Notes: generated by a model from the letters alone, not told the origin. DNA of 21,178 bases from an uncultured Pseudorhodobacter sp. (GCA_937910975.1 CALEMZ010000309.1:1-21178), one strand, 5' to 3'. Counted from the stretch's first letter, positions 7,515-15,885 are shown. A program made the numbers and translations.

Positions 7515-8327
7515 TCATGCCGCCTCAAAAGTGATTTTTCGGCGCAAAAACTGGGTGGCCTTGTTGCTGACGCGCGCCGGATCGCCGGTGGTCATGAATT
7601 TTGAGGTTGTGCCGCAGCCCCTGAACTCTGGACGACGCTCCAGATAATCGGCCAGCGCTTCGGCGACTAGGTTGGGTTGAGAATAGACCTTGACGCCCTG
7701 CCCCAAAGCCTCGGCAAATACGTGTTCTACCAACGGATAATGAGTACAGCCCAGTACTGCGGCTTCGGGATTTGGCATCCGGCGCAGCAGCGCCTCGACG
7801 TGACTACGCACCAAGGCTTCGGCCAGCATCTCATCTCCTTGCTCCAGCGCATCAACCACGCCGCCGCAAGGTTGCGCCTCCACGTCCACACCAATAGCGC
7901 GGTAGGCCAGCTCGCGCTGAAAGGCACGGCTGGCTACTGTGGCAGGAGTGGCAAAAAGCGCCACATGCTTCACATCAACCTCACGCGGGGGCGAGTTGTC
8001 GCCCCATTGGCGTTCGGTCAGCGCCTCAATCATGGGCACAAATACCCCCAAAACACGCTTGTCCGCGGGCAGCCATGTTTCTTGCATCCGTTTAAGGGCC
8101 GCAGCGGAGGCGGTGTTGCAGGCCAAGATTACCAAATCGCAGCCTTCGGCCCAAAGCCGTTCGGTGGCAGCACAGGTCAGGTTGAAAATATCGTCCGCAG
8201 TGCGGGTTCCATAAGGCGTATTGGCGTTATCGCCCAAATAGATAAAGGCCTGATCCGGCAAACGCTTGACCAGCGCATCCAAGACCGTCAGCCCGCCTAG
8301 CCCGCTGTCAAATATTCCGACCGCCAT
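7515..8327 (-). CDS. murI: glutamate racemase
   Basis: MurI converts L- to D-glutamate in the cytoplasm for the peptidoglycan stem peptide. The 270-residue product has VGIFDSGLGGLTVL at the N-terminus, with Asp7-Ser8 in the substrate pocket. YLGDNANTPYG is at 30–40. The two catalytic cysteines are Cys70 in ILACNTASA and Cys194 in VLGCTHYPL. The frame is open 30 codons further upstream, but the family starts immediately before VGIFDSG, and GGGGCGG precedes the ATG at 8327. It is transcribed in the same direction as the oxidoreductase upstream (114-base gap) and ccmE downstream (96-base gap). No feature suggests loss of function. Confidence 0.96.
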   Translation of the reverse strand: MAVGIFDSGLGGLTVLDALVKRLPDQAFIYLGDNANTPYGTRTADDIFNLTCAATERLWAEGCDLVILACNTASAAALKRMQETWLPADKRVLGVFVPMIEALTERQWGDNSPPREVDVKHVALFATPATVASRAFQRELAYRAIGVDVEAQPCGGVVDALEQGDEMLAEALVRSHVEALLRRMPNPEAAVLGCTHYPLVEHVFAEALGQGVKVYSQPNLVAEALADYLERRPEFRGCGTTSKFMTTGDPARVSNKATQFLRRKITFEAA

Positions 8328-8441
8328 GTCTACCGCCCCTTTATGTTCAGGGCTTCTCCCGCGCCCCGATATCATCACCTCGGCTATAAACCTTCCTTGG
8401 TCGTGGCGAAAGAGCATTGCAGATTTTGTGTTATGCGCAGG

Positions 8442-11400
8442 TTACGCCGCTGCTATCGCTGCCCCACCGCCATTGTCGCGCCATTTAGCCAAAAGATCGC
8501 TACGCTTTTCGGCGGCCTTGGTCGCATTGGCCGCTTTCACCGGACCAAAGCCACGAATGGACAAGGGCAATTCGGCCAGCGCCTGTGCGATGTCATGTCT
8601 GGCAGGGGTGTAGCTGGCGATTATTTCCGCGATATCCAGCTCATACTCGGCAATCAATGCGCGCTCCATCCGGCGCTCGGCGCTATATCCGAAAGGGTCG
8701 AACTTGGTGCCACGCAGGGGCTTGAGCCGCGCCAGAAGTTTGAAAAGCGGTACAATCCAAGGGCCAAAGGCGCGCTTTTTCGGACGGCCCTGTGCGTCTT
8801 TACCCGGAAGCAGCGGCGGGGCGAGGTGGAATGTCGGGCGCAGGGTGCCGTCAAACTCTGCCTGTGCTTTGGCCATGGTTTCCAGATGCAGGCGCGCCAC
8901 CTCATATTCGTCCTTGATCGCCAACAGCTTATGATAGCCTTTGGCCACGCTGATGTGCAGTGCTTCGGGTGCGGCCTCCACCAGTTTCTGGAACCGCGCA
9001 GACAGCGCGGCATCGCCGTATCGTTGCAAGTCTGCGATGCGAAAAGCGACGGGGTCGATTTGTTCGGGCTGTTTTGGCGTGATGATATGTTGCGCCTCTG
9101 CCGGGTGCAGCATCGCCCACCGCCCCAGATTGAAGGCGCGCAGGTTGCGTTCCGGCCCGGCTCCGTTAAGCGTTATGGCCTTTGTGATCGCCTCAAGCGA
9201 CAGCGGGATCAGCCCGTTTTGCCATGCGGCCCCAAAAACCAGCATATTGGAATAGATGCTATCGCCAAGCGCCGCACGGGCCAGTTCAGTCGCATCAAAA
9301 AATGCTACACGGTCCTTCAAGCGCGCCTCAAGAGAAAGCTGTAACCTATCAGAAGGAATGCGAAATTCAGTATTCCGGGTAAACTCCCCTGTGATGATTT
9401 CATGCGAATTGACCACGGCCCCGGTGCGGCCGCTTGTCATCAGGCCCAAGGTTTTGGCCCCGGCACTGACCACCAGATCTCCGCCGATCACCGCATCCGC
9501 CTCACCGACGGCAACCCGAATGGCCGAAATGTCGGCGGGCGTGTTGCCAAGACGGCAATGGATATGCACGGCACCGCCCTTTTGCGCGAGCCCGGCCATT
9601 TCCATCATGCCAGCCCCTTTGCCATCAATATGGGCGGCCATGGCCAAAATGGCGCCCACGGTCACAACGCCCGTGCCGCCAACCCCGGTGATGACAATGT
9701 TATGCGTACCGTTGATTGCTGGAAGAACCGGCTCGGGCAAATCAGGCAGAACCACCTCTGCGGTGGCACCTTTTTTGATTTTGGCCCCTTCCAAGGTTAC
9801 GAAAGACGGGCAAAACCCTGAAACGCAAGAATAATCCTTGTTGCAGGATGACTGATCAATCGCGCGTTTGCGCCCAAGTTCGGTTTCCACCGGGACGATC
9901 GACACGCAGTTCGATTGCACCCCGCAATCGCCGCAGCCCTCACAGATATCGGTGTTGATGAACACCCGCTTATCCGGGTCCGGAAACTGCCCGCGCTTGC
10001 GCCGTCGCCGCTTTTCGGCCGCACAGGTTTGGATGTAAACAATGACCGATACACCTTTGATTTTACTGAATTTCTCCTGCACTTCGATCATCGCATCGCG
10101 GGTGTGTTTTTCCACCCTGGCGGGGAAGCGTGACAATTCCACCGCCTCTTTCGGGTCATAGACCACCGCCACATGCGCGGCCCCCATCGCCAGAACTTCA
10201 TCCACGATGCGATAGGCCGTAAGGTCGCCCTCATTATGCTGCCCCCCGGTCATGGCCACGGCATCATTGAACAGAATTTTATAGGTAATGTTGGTGCCTG
10301 CCGCGAGAGCCCCGCGAATGGCCAGAATGCCGGAATGGTTATAAGTGCCATCGCCAAGGTTTTGGAACACATGCTCGGTCTTGGAAAACGGCGCCTCACC
10401 AACCCAATTCATGCCCTCGCCGCCCATATGGGTCAGGCCCGAAGTGCCACGATCCATCCAAAGCGCCATTGTGTGGCAGCCAATGCCAGCCCCGGCGCGC
10501 GCGCCTTTGGGCAAAAGCGTCGAGGTATTGTGCGGGCAGCCGGAACAGAAGTAAGGCAGACGCGCAGCGATGTCTTGCGCGTTATCAGATTTCGTTGCTT
10601 GGTCAATGCGTTGCAGCGCGTCCTTTAACCGATCAGATCCACGCCCCTCATCAATGAAAATCGCCCCAAGCTTGGCCGCTATCATTACCGGGTCCAGCGA
10701 CATCGGCACCGGAAACAACACCTCCGCCTCGGGCGAGCCTTTGCGCCCGCCCCAAACCCTGCGCCCGCGCCGATCTGCGAAAATTGCCTCTTTGATCTGC
10801 ACTTCGATAAGTTTGCGTTTTTCTTCGACAACGATAATCAGGTCGAGGCCTTCCGCCCAATTATGGAAGCTGTGCATATCCAGTGGCCAAGGCTGGCCGA
10901 CCTTGTAGGTAGTGATGCCAAGCCGGAGGGCTTCGGCCTCATCAATCCCCAAAAGCGCGAGCGCATGGGTCAGGTCCAGCCAGTTCTTGCCCGCAGCCAC
11001 CAGCCCGATCTTGGCCCCCGGCTGGCCCCAGACGCGGCGGTCCATGCCATTGGCGCGCGAAAAGGCCTCGGCGGCAAAGCGTTTGTGGTTAACCAGCCGC
11101 TCTTCTTGCGGAATCCAATGGTCCGCCAAACGAATGTTCAGCCCGCCCGCTGGCATCGGAAAATCGGGGGTGACAAAGGACATCCTGTCAAGCCGCGCAT
11201 CGACGACGCTTGTCGCCTCCACCGTGTCCTTCATCAGCTTCAGGCCGGTCCACAGGCCGGAAAACCGCGACAGTGCAAAGGCATAGAGGCCGTAGTCCAA
11301 TATCTCTTGCACGCCCGCCGGCGAGATAACCGGGATCGAGGCATCCACCGCCGCCCATTCCGATTGATGACAGGTGGTCGAGGATTCGCCCGTGTGGTCA

Positions 11401-11837
11401 TCGCCCAGAGCCATTATCACGCCACCATGCACTGAGGTGCCCGCAAGGTTGGCATGCCGCATCACATCGCCCGAACGGTCCACCCCCGGCCCTTTGCCGT
11501 ACCAAAGGCCAAAAACACCATCATAGCGCCCCTGCCCGCGCAGCTCTGCCTGCTGGCTGCCCCAGATTGCGGTCGCGGCAAGGTCTTCGTTCAAACCGGG
11601 TTGGAAGGTAATATTGGCAGCACTGAGTTCTCGCACCGCACGTGCCATCTGCTGGTCCACAGCGCCCAAAGGCGAACCGCGATAGCCCGTGCAAAGCCCT
11701 GCCGTATTCAGCCCCGCCTTTTCGTCGCGCGCCTTTTGCATCAAGAGCAGCCGGACAAGCGCCTGAGTACCATTCAAAAGCACCGGCGATTTTGTCAAAT
11801 CCAACCGATCATGCAATGAAATCTCTTGTTTGGTCAC
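8442..11837 (-). CDS. indolepyruvate ferredoxin oxidoreductase, fused subunits
   Basis: These TPP- and Fe–S-dependent enzymes oxidatively decarboxylate arylpyruvates (from Trp, Phe, Tyr) to acyl-CoA with ferredoxin as acceptor. The 1131-residue protein fuses the alpha part and the beta (gamma-type) part. The N-terminal pyrimidine-like domain has LCTGYRGSPLGAVD at 48–61. The TPP-domain elements are CSGCPHNTST (431–440) and LGDGTYNHSG (494–503). A [4Fe-4S] motif has Cys632, 635, 638 and 644 (CEGCGDCGVQSNC), with more Cys at 665, 671 and 676. The C-terminal catalytic domain begins near 711 (THNIVITGVGGTGVVTVG). The GTG start at 11835–11837 has GGAGG 7 bases upstream. It is divergent from a LysR regulator, which probably controls it. 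The exact 2-oxoacid is not readable from sequence. Confidence 0.9.
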   Translation of the reverse strand: MTKQEISLHDRLDLTKSPVLLNGTQALVRLLLMQKARDEKAGLNTAGLCTGYRGSPLGAVDQQMARAVRELSAANITFQPGLNEDLAATAIWGSQQAELRGQGRYDGVFGLWYGKGPGVDRSGDVMRHANLAGTSVHGGVIMALGDDHTGESSTTCHQSEWAAVDASIPVISPAGVQEILDYGLYAFALSRFSGLWTGLKLMKDTVEATSVVDARLDRMSFVTPDFPMPAGGLNIRLADHWIPQEERLVNHKRFAAEAFSRANGMDRRVWGQPGAKIGLVAAGKNWLDLTHALALLGIDEAEALRLGITTYKVGQPWPLDMHSFHNWAEGLDLIIVVEEKRKLIEVQIKEAIFADRRGRRVWGGRKGSPEAEVLFPVPMSLDPVMIAAKLGAIFIDEGRGSDRLKDALQRIDQATKSDNAQDIAARLPYFCSGCPHNTSTLLPKGARAGAGIGCHTMALWMDRGTSGLTHMGGEGMNWVGEAPFSKTEHVFQNLGDGTYNHSGILAIRGALAAGTNITYKILFNDAVAMTGGQHNEGDLTAYRIVDEVLAMGAAHVAVVYDPKEAVELSRFPARVEKHTRDAMIEVQEKFSKIKGVSVIVYIQTCAAEKRRRRKRGQFPDPDKRVFINTDICEGCGDCGVQSNCVSIVPVETELGRKRAIDQSSCNKDYSCVSGFCPSFVTLEGAKIKKGATAEVVLPDLPEPVLPAINGTHNIVITGVGGTGVVTVGAILAMAAHIDGKGAGMMEMAGLAQKGGAVHIHCRLGNTPADISAIRVAVGEADAVIGGDLVVSAGAKTLGLMTSGRTGAVVNSHEIITGEFTRNTEFRIPSDRLQLSLEARLKDRVAFFDATELARAALGDSIYSNMLVFGAAWQNGLIPLSLEAITKAITLNGAGPERNLRAFNLGRWAMLHPAEAQHIITPKQPEQIDPVAFRIADLQRYGDAALSARFQKLVEAAPEALHISVAKGYHKLLAIKDEYEVARLHLETMAKAQAEFDGTLRPTFHLAPPLLPGKDAQGRPKKRAFGPWIVPLFKLLARLKPLRGTKFDPFGYSAERRMERALIAEYELDIAEIIASYTPARHDIAQALAELPLSIRGFGPVKAANATKAAEKRSDLLAKWRDNGGGAAIAAA

Positions 11838-11869
11838 GCCGCGCCCTCCCCAGTGCCGTATGTAACGTC

Positions 11870-11897
11870 AATATAGGTCAAAAATACTGACCTACAA
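11870..11897 (-). promoter_or_regulatory. predicted oxidoreductase promoter with embedded LysR-type dyad
   Basis: On the minus strand, TTGTAG (11892–11897), a 16-base spacer and TATATT (11870–11875) form a sigma-70-like promoter, giving a leader of about 25 bases to the GTG start. Within it sits the perfect dyad TAGGTCA-N7-TGACCTA (11874–11894). Its inner part has the T-N11-A form (T11878, A11890) of LysR-type regulator boxes. The position between the two promoter hexamers would suit repression. Confidence 0.5.
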
Positions 11898-11967
11898 AGG
11901 GTTTTTTTTGGCCGCAGGTCGTTTACTTAGGGATGATAGTCGATAGATACGACGGTACGTGTTAGCG

Positions 11968-11973
11968 TATAAC
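11968..11973 (+). promoter_or_regulatory. possible -10 element of the LysR gene
   Basis: TATAAC lies 20 bases before the ATG. No good -35 is visible at the right distance, so an activator or a weak promoter is likely. ATACG (11947–11951) and CGTAT (11966–11970) form a 5-bp inverted repeat around it. Confidence 0.3.
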
Positions 11974-11993
11974 AAATTTGCGAGAGTGTCGGG

Positions 11994-12902
11994 ATGGACT
12001 GGGACAAACTAAGAATATTTCACGCAGTGGCCGATGCGGGCAGTTTGACCCATGCAGGCGATACATTGCATTTGTCACAATCAGCCGTATCGCGGCAGAT
12101 CCGTTCGCTAGAGGAAAGCCTGAGCGTCACGCTGTTTCACCGCCACGCGCGCGGACTGATTCTAACGGAACAGGGCGAGTTGCTGTTTGATGCAACCAAG
12201 GCGATGGTCAAACGGCTTGATGCCGCCGCTGCCCGCATCCGTGATAGCGAGGATGAGGTTTTTGGCGAATTGCGTGTGACCACGACCACAGGGTTTGGCA
12301 CATTATGGCTCGCCCCGCGCCTGCCCGCGCTTTACGCTAAATATCCCAGCCTCAAGATTGACCTGATGTTGGAGGAGCGGGTGTTGGACCTGCCGATGCG
12401 CGAGGCCGATGTCGCGATCCGCATGAAAGAACCAAGCCAGGCAGATCTTATTCGACGCCGTTTGATGAATATCCGTATGCGGCTATATGCAACGCCGGAA
12501 TATCTGGCACAATCTGGTGTGCCTGAAAGAATGGAAGATTTTGCGCAACATCGCCTTATCTGCCAAAATGCAGGTGCTGCGCAGGTAGCAGCGGGTGCAT
12601 TGCTTGTACAACAGTTGATGAAATTTGACATTCCATCAACCCTGACGGTCAACAACTATTTCGGTGTGCTGCAGGGGGTGTTGAGCCATCTTGGCGTTGG
12701 TGTGCTGCCTGACTATCTGACCGAAGATTTTCCGAATCTTGTGCGGGTTCTGCCTGATGTGGAGTCGGGCGAAGTGCCAGTGTTTTTGGCCTACCCTGAG
12801 GAATTGCGCCAGTCAAAACGGGTTTCTGCCTTCCGTGACTTCGTGACTGAGGAAATTTTCGCCTATCGCAAACGGCAGAGGAAATCTGAAGAGCTCAGCT
12901 AA
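11994..12902 (+). CDS. LysR-family transcriptional regulator
   Basis: The 302-residue protein has a standard LysR layout. The N-terminal winged helix-turn-helix is at about residues 4–62 (FHAVADAGSLTHAGDTLHLS, then QSAVSRQIRSLE and LFHRHARGLILTEQG). A linker helix follows, and then the substrate-binding domain from about residue 90 (GELRVTTTTGFGTLWLAPRL through GVLQGVLSHLGVGVLPDY). The ATG is preceded by GAGAG at a slightly long spacing. The gene is divergent from the indolepyruvate ferredoxin oxidoreductase across 156 bases, the classic arrangement for a LysR regulator and its target; a T-N11-A dyad is present in that gap. Its effector is unknown, though an aromatic 2-oxoacid or amino acid would fit (inference). 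No terminator follows its stop. Confidence 0.92.
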   Translation: MDWDKLRIFHAVADAGSLTHAGDTLHLSQSAVSRQIRSLEESLSVTLFHRHARGLILTEQGELLFDATKAMVKRLDAAAARIRDSEDEVFGELRVTTTTGFGTLWLAPRLPALYAKYPSLKIDLMLEERVLDLPMREADVAIRMKEPSQADLIRRRLMNIRMRLYATPEYLAQSGVPERMEDFAQHRLICQNAGAAQVAAGALLVQQLMKFDIPSTLTVNNYFGVLQGVLSHLGVGVLPDYLTEDFPNLVRVLPDVESGEVPVFLAYPEELRQSKRVSAFRDFVTEEIFAYRKRQRKSEELS

Positions 12903-12961
12903 TGTGAATATTTCTGCATCTTATCCGCATGTTATATAAGCCATGCACAAGACGCATATCG

Positions 12962-13008
12962 GCCATTCCCTTACAGCAAGGTCAATAAACTTGCACAATA
13001 GGAATGGC
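12962..13008. repeat. 8-bp inverted repeat upstream of the candidate small RNA
   Basis: GCCATTCC (12962–12969) and GGAATGGC (13001–13008) are perfect inverse copies separated by 31 bases. The right arm lies inside the predicted small-RNA promoter spacer. It could be an operator, or the 5' stem of a longer RNA that starts further upstream. Confidence 0.4.
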
Positions 13009-13019
13009 GGGCCTAGATC
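12991..13019 (+). promoter_or_regulatory. candidate promoter of the small RNA
   Basis: TTGCAC (12991–12996), a 17-base spacer and TAGATC (13014–13019) form a moderate -35/-10 pair pointing at the hairpin and terminator that follow. The CTTG at the -35 could also suit an RpoH-type sigma factor. Start of transcription would be about 13025–13027. Confidence 0.35.
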
Positions 13020-13025
13020 GGTTTT

Positions 13026-13105
13026 TGAAGGCGGCGATGATTTGATCTTGTTGCCTTCATACCTCCCTGTTGGACTTGGCCGAGCGGTTGCTCGGCCTTT
13101 TTTTT
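13026..13105 (+). ncRNA. candidate small regulatory RNA (about 80 nt)
   Basis: No protein gene ends here, yet the plus strand carries a complete small-RNA layout. A 9-bp hairpin (GAAGGCGGC 13027–13035 with GTTGCCTTC 13050–13058, two G·U pairs, 14-base loop) is followed by a single-stranded linker containing CCTCCC (13062–13067). A strong intrinsic terminator ends it. CCUCCC is complementary to Shine–Dalgarno sequences, and exposed copies are typical of trans-acting small RNAs such as the CcsR group of Rhodobacter. I cannot assign it to a known family. The nearest upstream gene, the LysR regulator, ends 120 bases earlier, so a LysR 3'UTR origin is an alternative. Confidence 0.5.
13078..13105 (+). 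terminator. strong intrinsic terminator
   Basis: GGCCGAGC, loop GGTT and GCTCGGCC make a perfect 8-bp stem followed directly by eight T. It is the best rho-independent terminator in the window and ends the candidate small RNA or the LysR transcript. Confidence 0.9.
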
Positions 13106-13310
13106 GCTAATCCAGACAAGGGTTAGCCATGCTTCAGGCAATGTGTCGCCACGCTTGATCAATAAGGCGGCATCGGGCGAAGAGCCAGAAAAACAGCACC
13201 AGCGGCATGACATAAAGCGAGTTTATGGGCAGGTGCATTGCTGGGTTCCACATTGTGTTGCAATATCCGCAGCACGTTTGGCGCGCCCCCATCAAGACAG
13301 ACCCAGAATT
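13106..13310. other. non-coding stretch between terminator and purL promoter region
   Basis: This part of the LysR–purL gap holds no convincing gene. It begins with a hairpin, GCTAATCC (13106–13113) with GGGTTAGC (13120–13127). On the minus strand, 13134–13253 is an open frame for 39 residues with a hydrophobic stretch (YVMPLVLFFWLFARC), but it lacks a ribosome-binding site and I do not call it a gene. Confidence 0.5.
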
Positions 13311-13340
13311 TTGATCGAGATTTTTTTTGTGTCCTTTAAC
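13311..13340 (+). promoter_or_regulatory. possible purL promoter
   Basis: TTGATC (13311–13316), an 18-base spacer containing eight T, and TTTAAC (13335–13340) form a weak -35/-10 pair. It leaves a leader of about 80 bases before the purL start. I see no recognisable riboswitch or PurR-like palindrome. Confidence 0.3.
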
Positions 13341-13429
13341 TAATGCCGCGCCGGTCGGTGCCTTTGCCCTTCCCCTTCGAAGCGCTTTAGCCTATGAGCG
13401 CGGCATCAATTGACCGATGGGATAATGCC

Positions 13430-15589
13430 ATGACCGAACCCGCGATCACGCCAGAGCTTGTTGCCGCACACGGGCTGAAGCCGGATGAATATGAGCGTTT
13501 GCTAGGCATTATCGGGCGGGAACCGACATTTACCGAACTCGGTATATTCTCGGCGATGTGGAATGAGCATTGCTCCTATAAATCCTCCAAGAAATGGTTG
13601 CGCACGCTGCCCACCACCGGGCCACAAGTCATTTGCGGGCCCGGCGAGAATGCGGGTGTCGTTGATATTGGCGATGGGCAGGCCGTGATTTTCAAAATGG
13701 AAAGCCACAACCACCCGTCTTATATCGAGCCGCATCAAGGGGCTGCCACGGGTGTTGGCGGCATCCTGCGTGATGTGTTCACCATGGGCGCACGCCCGAT
13801 TGCGGCGATGAATGCGTTGTCATTCGGCGTACCAGAACATCCGAAAACGTCTTACTTGGTCAAGGGCGTGGTTGAGGGTGTGGGCAGCTATGGCAACGCT
13901 TTTGGCGTACCGACCGTGGGCGGCGAGGTTCGCTTTCACCGCAGTTATAATGGCAACTGCCTTGTGAATGCCTTTGCCGCCGGTTTGGCAGATGCCGACA
14001 AAATCTTCTACTCGGTTGCCTCGGGTGTGGGTATGCCAGTGGTTTACCTTGGGGCAAAGACGGGCCGCGATGGTGTGGGCGGGGCGACCATGGCCTCGGC
14101 CGAATTCGACGATACGATTGAGGAAAAGCGCCCCACCGTGCAGGTCGGCGACCCCTTCACCGAAAAACGTCTGTTGGAGGCCTGTCTGGAACTGATGCAG
14201 ACCGGGGCCGTGATTTCCATACAGGATATGGGGGCTGCAGGGCTGACCTGCTCTGCGGTGGAAATGGGCGACAAGGGCAAGCTTGGCATCAAGCTGCAAC
14301 TTGATGACGTGCCGCAGCGCGAAACCAATATGACCGCCTATGAAATGATGCTTTCGGAAAGCCAAGAGCGGATGCTGATGGTTCTGAACCCGGAGCTGGA
14401 AGCCGTGGCGCGGGCGATCTTTGTGAAATGGGACCTCGATTTTGCGATCGTGGGCGAAACCATCCCCGAAGACCGTTTCCTGATCTTGCATGGCAATGAA
14501 GTGAAGGCGGACCTGCCGCTCTCAAAACTGGCCTCCTCGGCACCGGAATATGACCGCCCGTGGGTGGAAACTCCTGCGGCGGAGCCTTTGGGCGATTTGC
14601 CGTCGATTGGTCCGATTGATGCCCTGCGCGCCCTGATCGGCAGCCCAAATTATGCCCATAAAGCCTGGGTGTGGGAGCAGTATGACAGCATGGTCATGGC
14701 CGATACCGTGCGCAGCCCCGGCCTTGGCGCAGGCGTTGTGCGCGTGCATGGCACGCCAAAGCTGTTGGCCTTCACCTCAGATGTGACCCCGCGTTACGTC
14801 AAGGCCAACCCGGTGGAGGGCGGCAAACAAGCGGTCGCCGAGGCCTATCGAAACCTTTGCGCCGTTGGTGCGCGCCCCCTTGCCAGCACCGACAACCTCA
14901 ACTTCGGCAATCCCGAAAAGCCAGAAATCATGGGCCAGTTGGTGGGTGCGATCAAAGGTATTGGGGCCGCCGTTGCGGCTTTGGATATGCCCATCGTTTC
15001 GGGCAATGTCTCGCTTTACAATGAAACTGATGGCGCCGGTATTTTGCCGACGCCGACCATCGGTGCCGTGGGCCTTCTGGCCTCGGCAGATGAGTTGATT
15101 GCGGGCCTGCCGCAAGAGGGGGATTTTGCTTTGGTCATCGGCCATACCCTCGGGCATCTTGGCCAATCCGCCCTGTTGGCAGAGGCGTTTGGCATGGAGG
15201 CGGGCGACGCACCCCCGGTCAATCTGAAGGCCGAGCGCAAACACGGCGAATTCCTGCGCGCCAACCGCAAGCTGTTGCGCGCGGCCACCGATTTGAGCGA
15301 TGGCGGGCTTGCGCTTGCGGGGTTTGAAATGGCCGAAAGCGCGGGTATTGGCCTTTGGCTAGAATCGGGAAGTATTGCAACACTCTTTGGTGAAGATCAG
15401 GCGCGTTATCTGGTCGCCTGCGATGTCGCCGATGCCGTCAAACTGATAGCCGCGGGTGAAAAGGCGGGCGTTCCGGTGGCGCAGGTCGGCCAGTTTGGCG
15501 GCGCGACCCTCCAACTTGGCAGCGTTTCCGCTCCGATGGACGAGTTGGTCATACTTTACCGTTCTGCTTTTGCTGCGGCTGTCGGCTGA
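13430..15589 (+). CDS. purL: phosphoribosylformylglycinamidine synthase, subunit II (PurL)
   Basis: PurL is the ATP-dependent synthase subunit that converts FGAR to FGAM in de novo purine synthesis, working with PurQ (glutaminase) and PurS. The 719-residue product is the short, three-component form. NEHCSYKSSK is at 45–54, ESHNHPS at 91–97, and GAATGVGGILRDVFTMGARP begins at 104. The second half repeats the AIRS/PurM-type fold, with ATDLSDGGLALA near the C-terminus. I chose MTEPAITPEL at 13430 because the family starts there; an ATG 12 codons upstream (13394) lacks a better ribosome site. purQ and purS are not adjacent. bolA follows after 59 bases in the same direction. Confidence 0.97.
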   Translation: MTEPAITPELVAAHGLKPDEYERLLGIIGREPTFTELGIFSAMWNEHCSYKSSKKWLRTLPTTGPQVICGPGENAGVVDIGDGQAVIFKMESHNHPSYIEPHQGAATGVGGILRDVFTMGARPIAAMNALSFGVPEHPKTSYLVKGVVEGVGSYGNAFGVPTVGGEVRFHRSYNGNCLVNAFAAGLADADKIFYSVASGVGMPVVYLGAKTGRDGVGGATMASAEFDDTIEEKRPTVQVGDPFTEKRLLEACLELMQTGAVISIQDMGAAGLTCSAVEMGDKGKLGIKLQLDDVPQRETNMTAYEMMLSESQERMLMVLNPELEAVARAIFVKWDLDFAIVGETIPEDRFLILHGNEVKADLPLSKLASSAPEYDRPWVETPAAEPLGDLPSIGPIDALRALIGSPNYAHKAWVWEQYDSMVMADTVRSPGLGAGVVRVHGTPKLLAFTSDVTPRYVKANPVEGGKQAVAEAYRNLCAVGARPLASTDNLNFGNPEKPEIMGQLVGAIKGIGAAVAALDMPIVSGNVSLYNETDGAGILPTPTIGAVGLLASADELIAGLPQEGDFALVIGHTLGHLGQSALLAEAFGMEAGDAPPVNLKAERKHGEFLRANRKLLRAATDLSDGGLALAGFEMAESAGIGLWLESGSIATLFGEDQARYLVACDVADAVKLIAAGEKAGVPVAQVGQFGGATLQLGSVSAPMDELVILYRSAFAAAVG

Positions 15590-15648
15590 ACTTGCGCGCG
15601 TTTCAATGCAAGCCTACATTAGGACGAATACTAGAATAGGATCCCCCC

Positions 15649-15885
15649 ATGCCGATAAACGCGCAAGATATCGAAGACCTGATCCGTGCAAGCTTCCCCC
15701 ATGCCAAAATCCAGGTTGAGGGTTATGACGGCGTACATTTCTCGGCCGAAGTCATCGATGAAAGCTTTCGCGGCATGAACCGCGTTCAACAACAGCGCGC
15801 AGTTATGAAAGCGCTGGGTGATAAAATGGATGGCGCCAAGGGTGAACTGCATGCCTTGGGCCTGACGACTAAAGCGCCGGATTGA
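15649..15885 (+). CDS. bolA: BolA-family protein
   Basis: The 78-residue protein is a short BolA of the IbaG/BolA2 type. It has an N-terminal helix (QDIEDLIRASFPHAKIQVEG), YDGVHFSAEVIDESF with His30, the helix RVQQQRAVMKALGDKM, and GELHALGLTT with the conserved C-terminal His68. Such proteins bind a CGFS glutaredoxin through a shared [2Fe-2S] cluster and act in iron–sulfur trafficking or iron sensing. That partner is the next gene (93 bases downstream), which strengthens the call. AGGA lies 8 bases before the ATG. The gene probably shares a transcript with purL. Confidence 0.93.
   Translation: MPINAQDIEDLIRASFPHAKIQVEGYDGVHFSAEVIDESFRGMNRVQQQRAVMKALGDKMDGAKGELHALGLTTKAPD

Noticed and set aside
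12955..13105. 6S RNA (ssrS) as identity of the RNA upstream of purL
   Set aside because: I cannot draw the long closing stem with a central bubble, and it is not next to zapA. It is kept only as an unassigned small RNA; an Rfam search would settle this.
13013..13213. 66-codon minus-strand frame across the terminator downstream of the LysR gene
   Set aside because: It reads through the reverse complement of the hairpin and terminator, with no ribosome site and no family resemblance.
13134..13253. 39-codon minus-strand frame with a hydrophobic stretch (possible small membrane protein)
   Set aside because: There is no Shine–Dalgarno sequence, no promoter and no conserved neighbour. Conservation in relatives would be needed to revive it.
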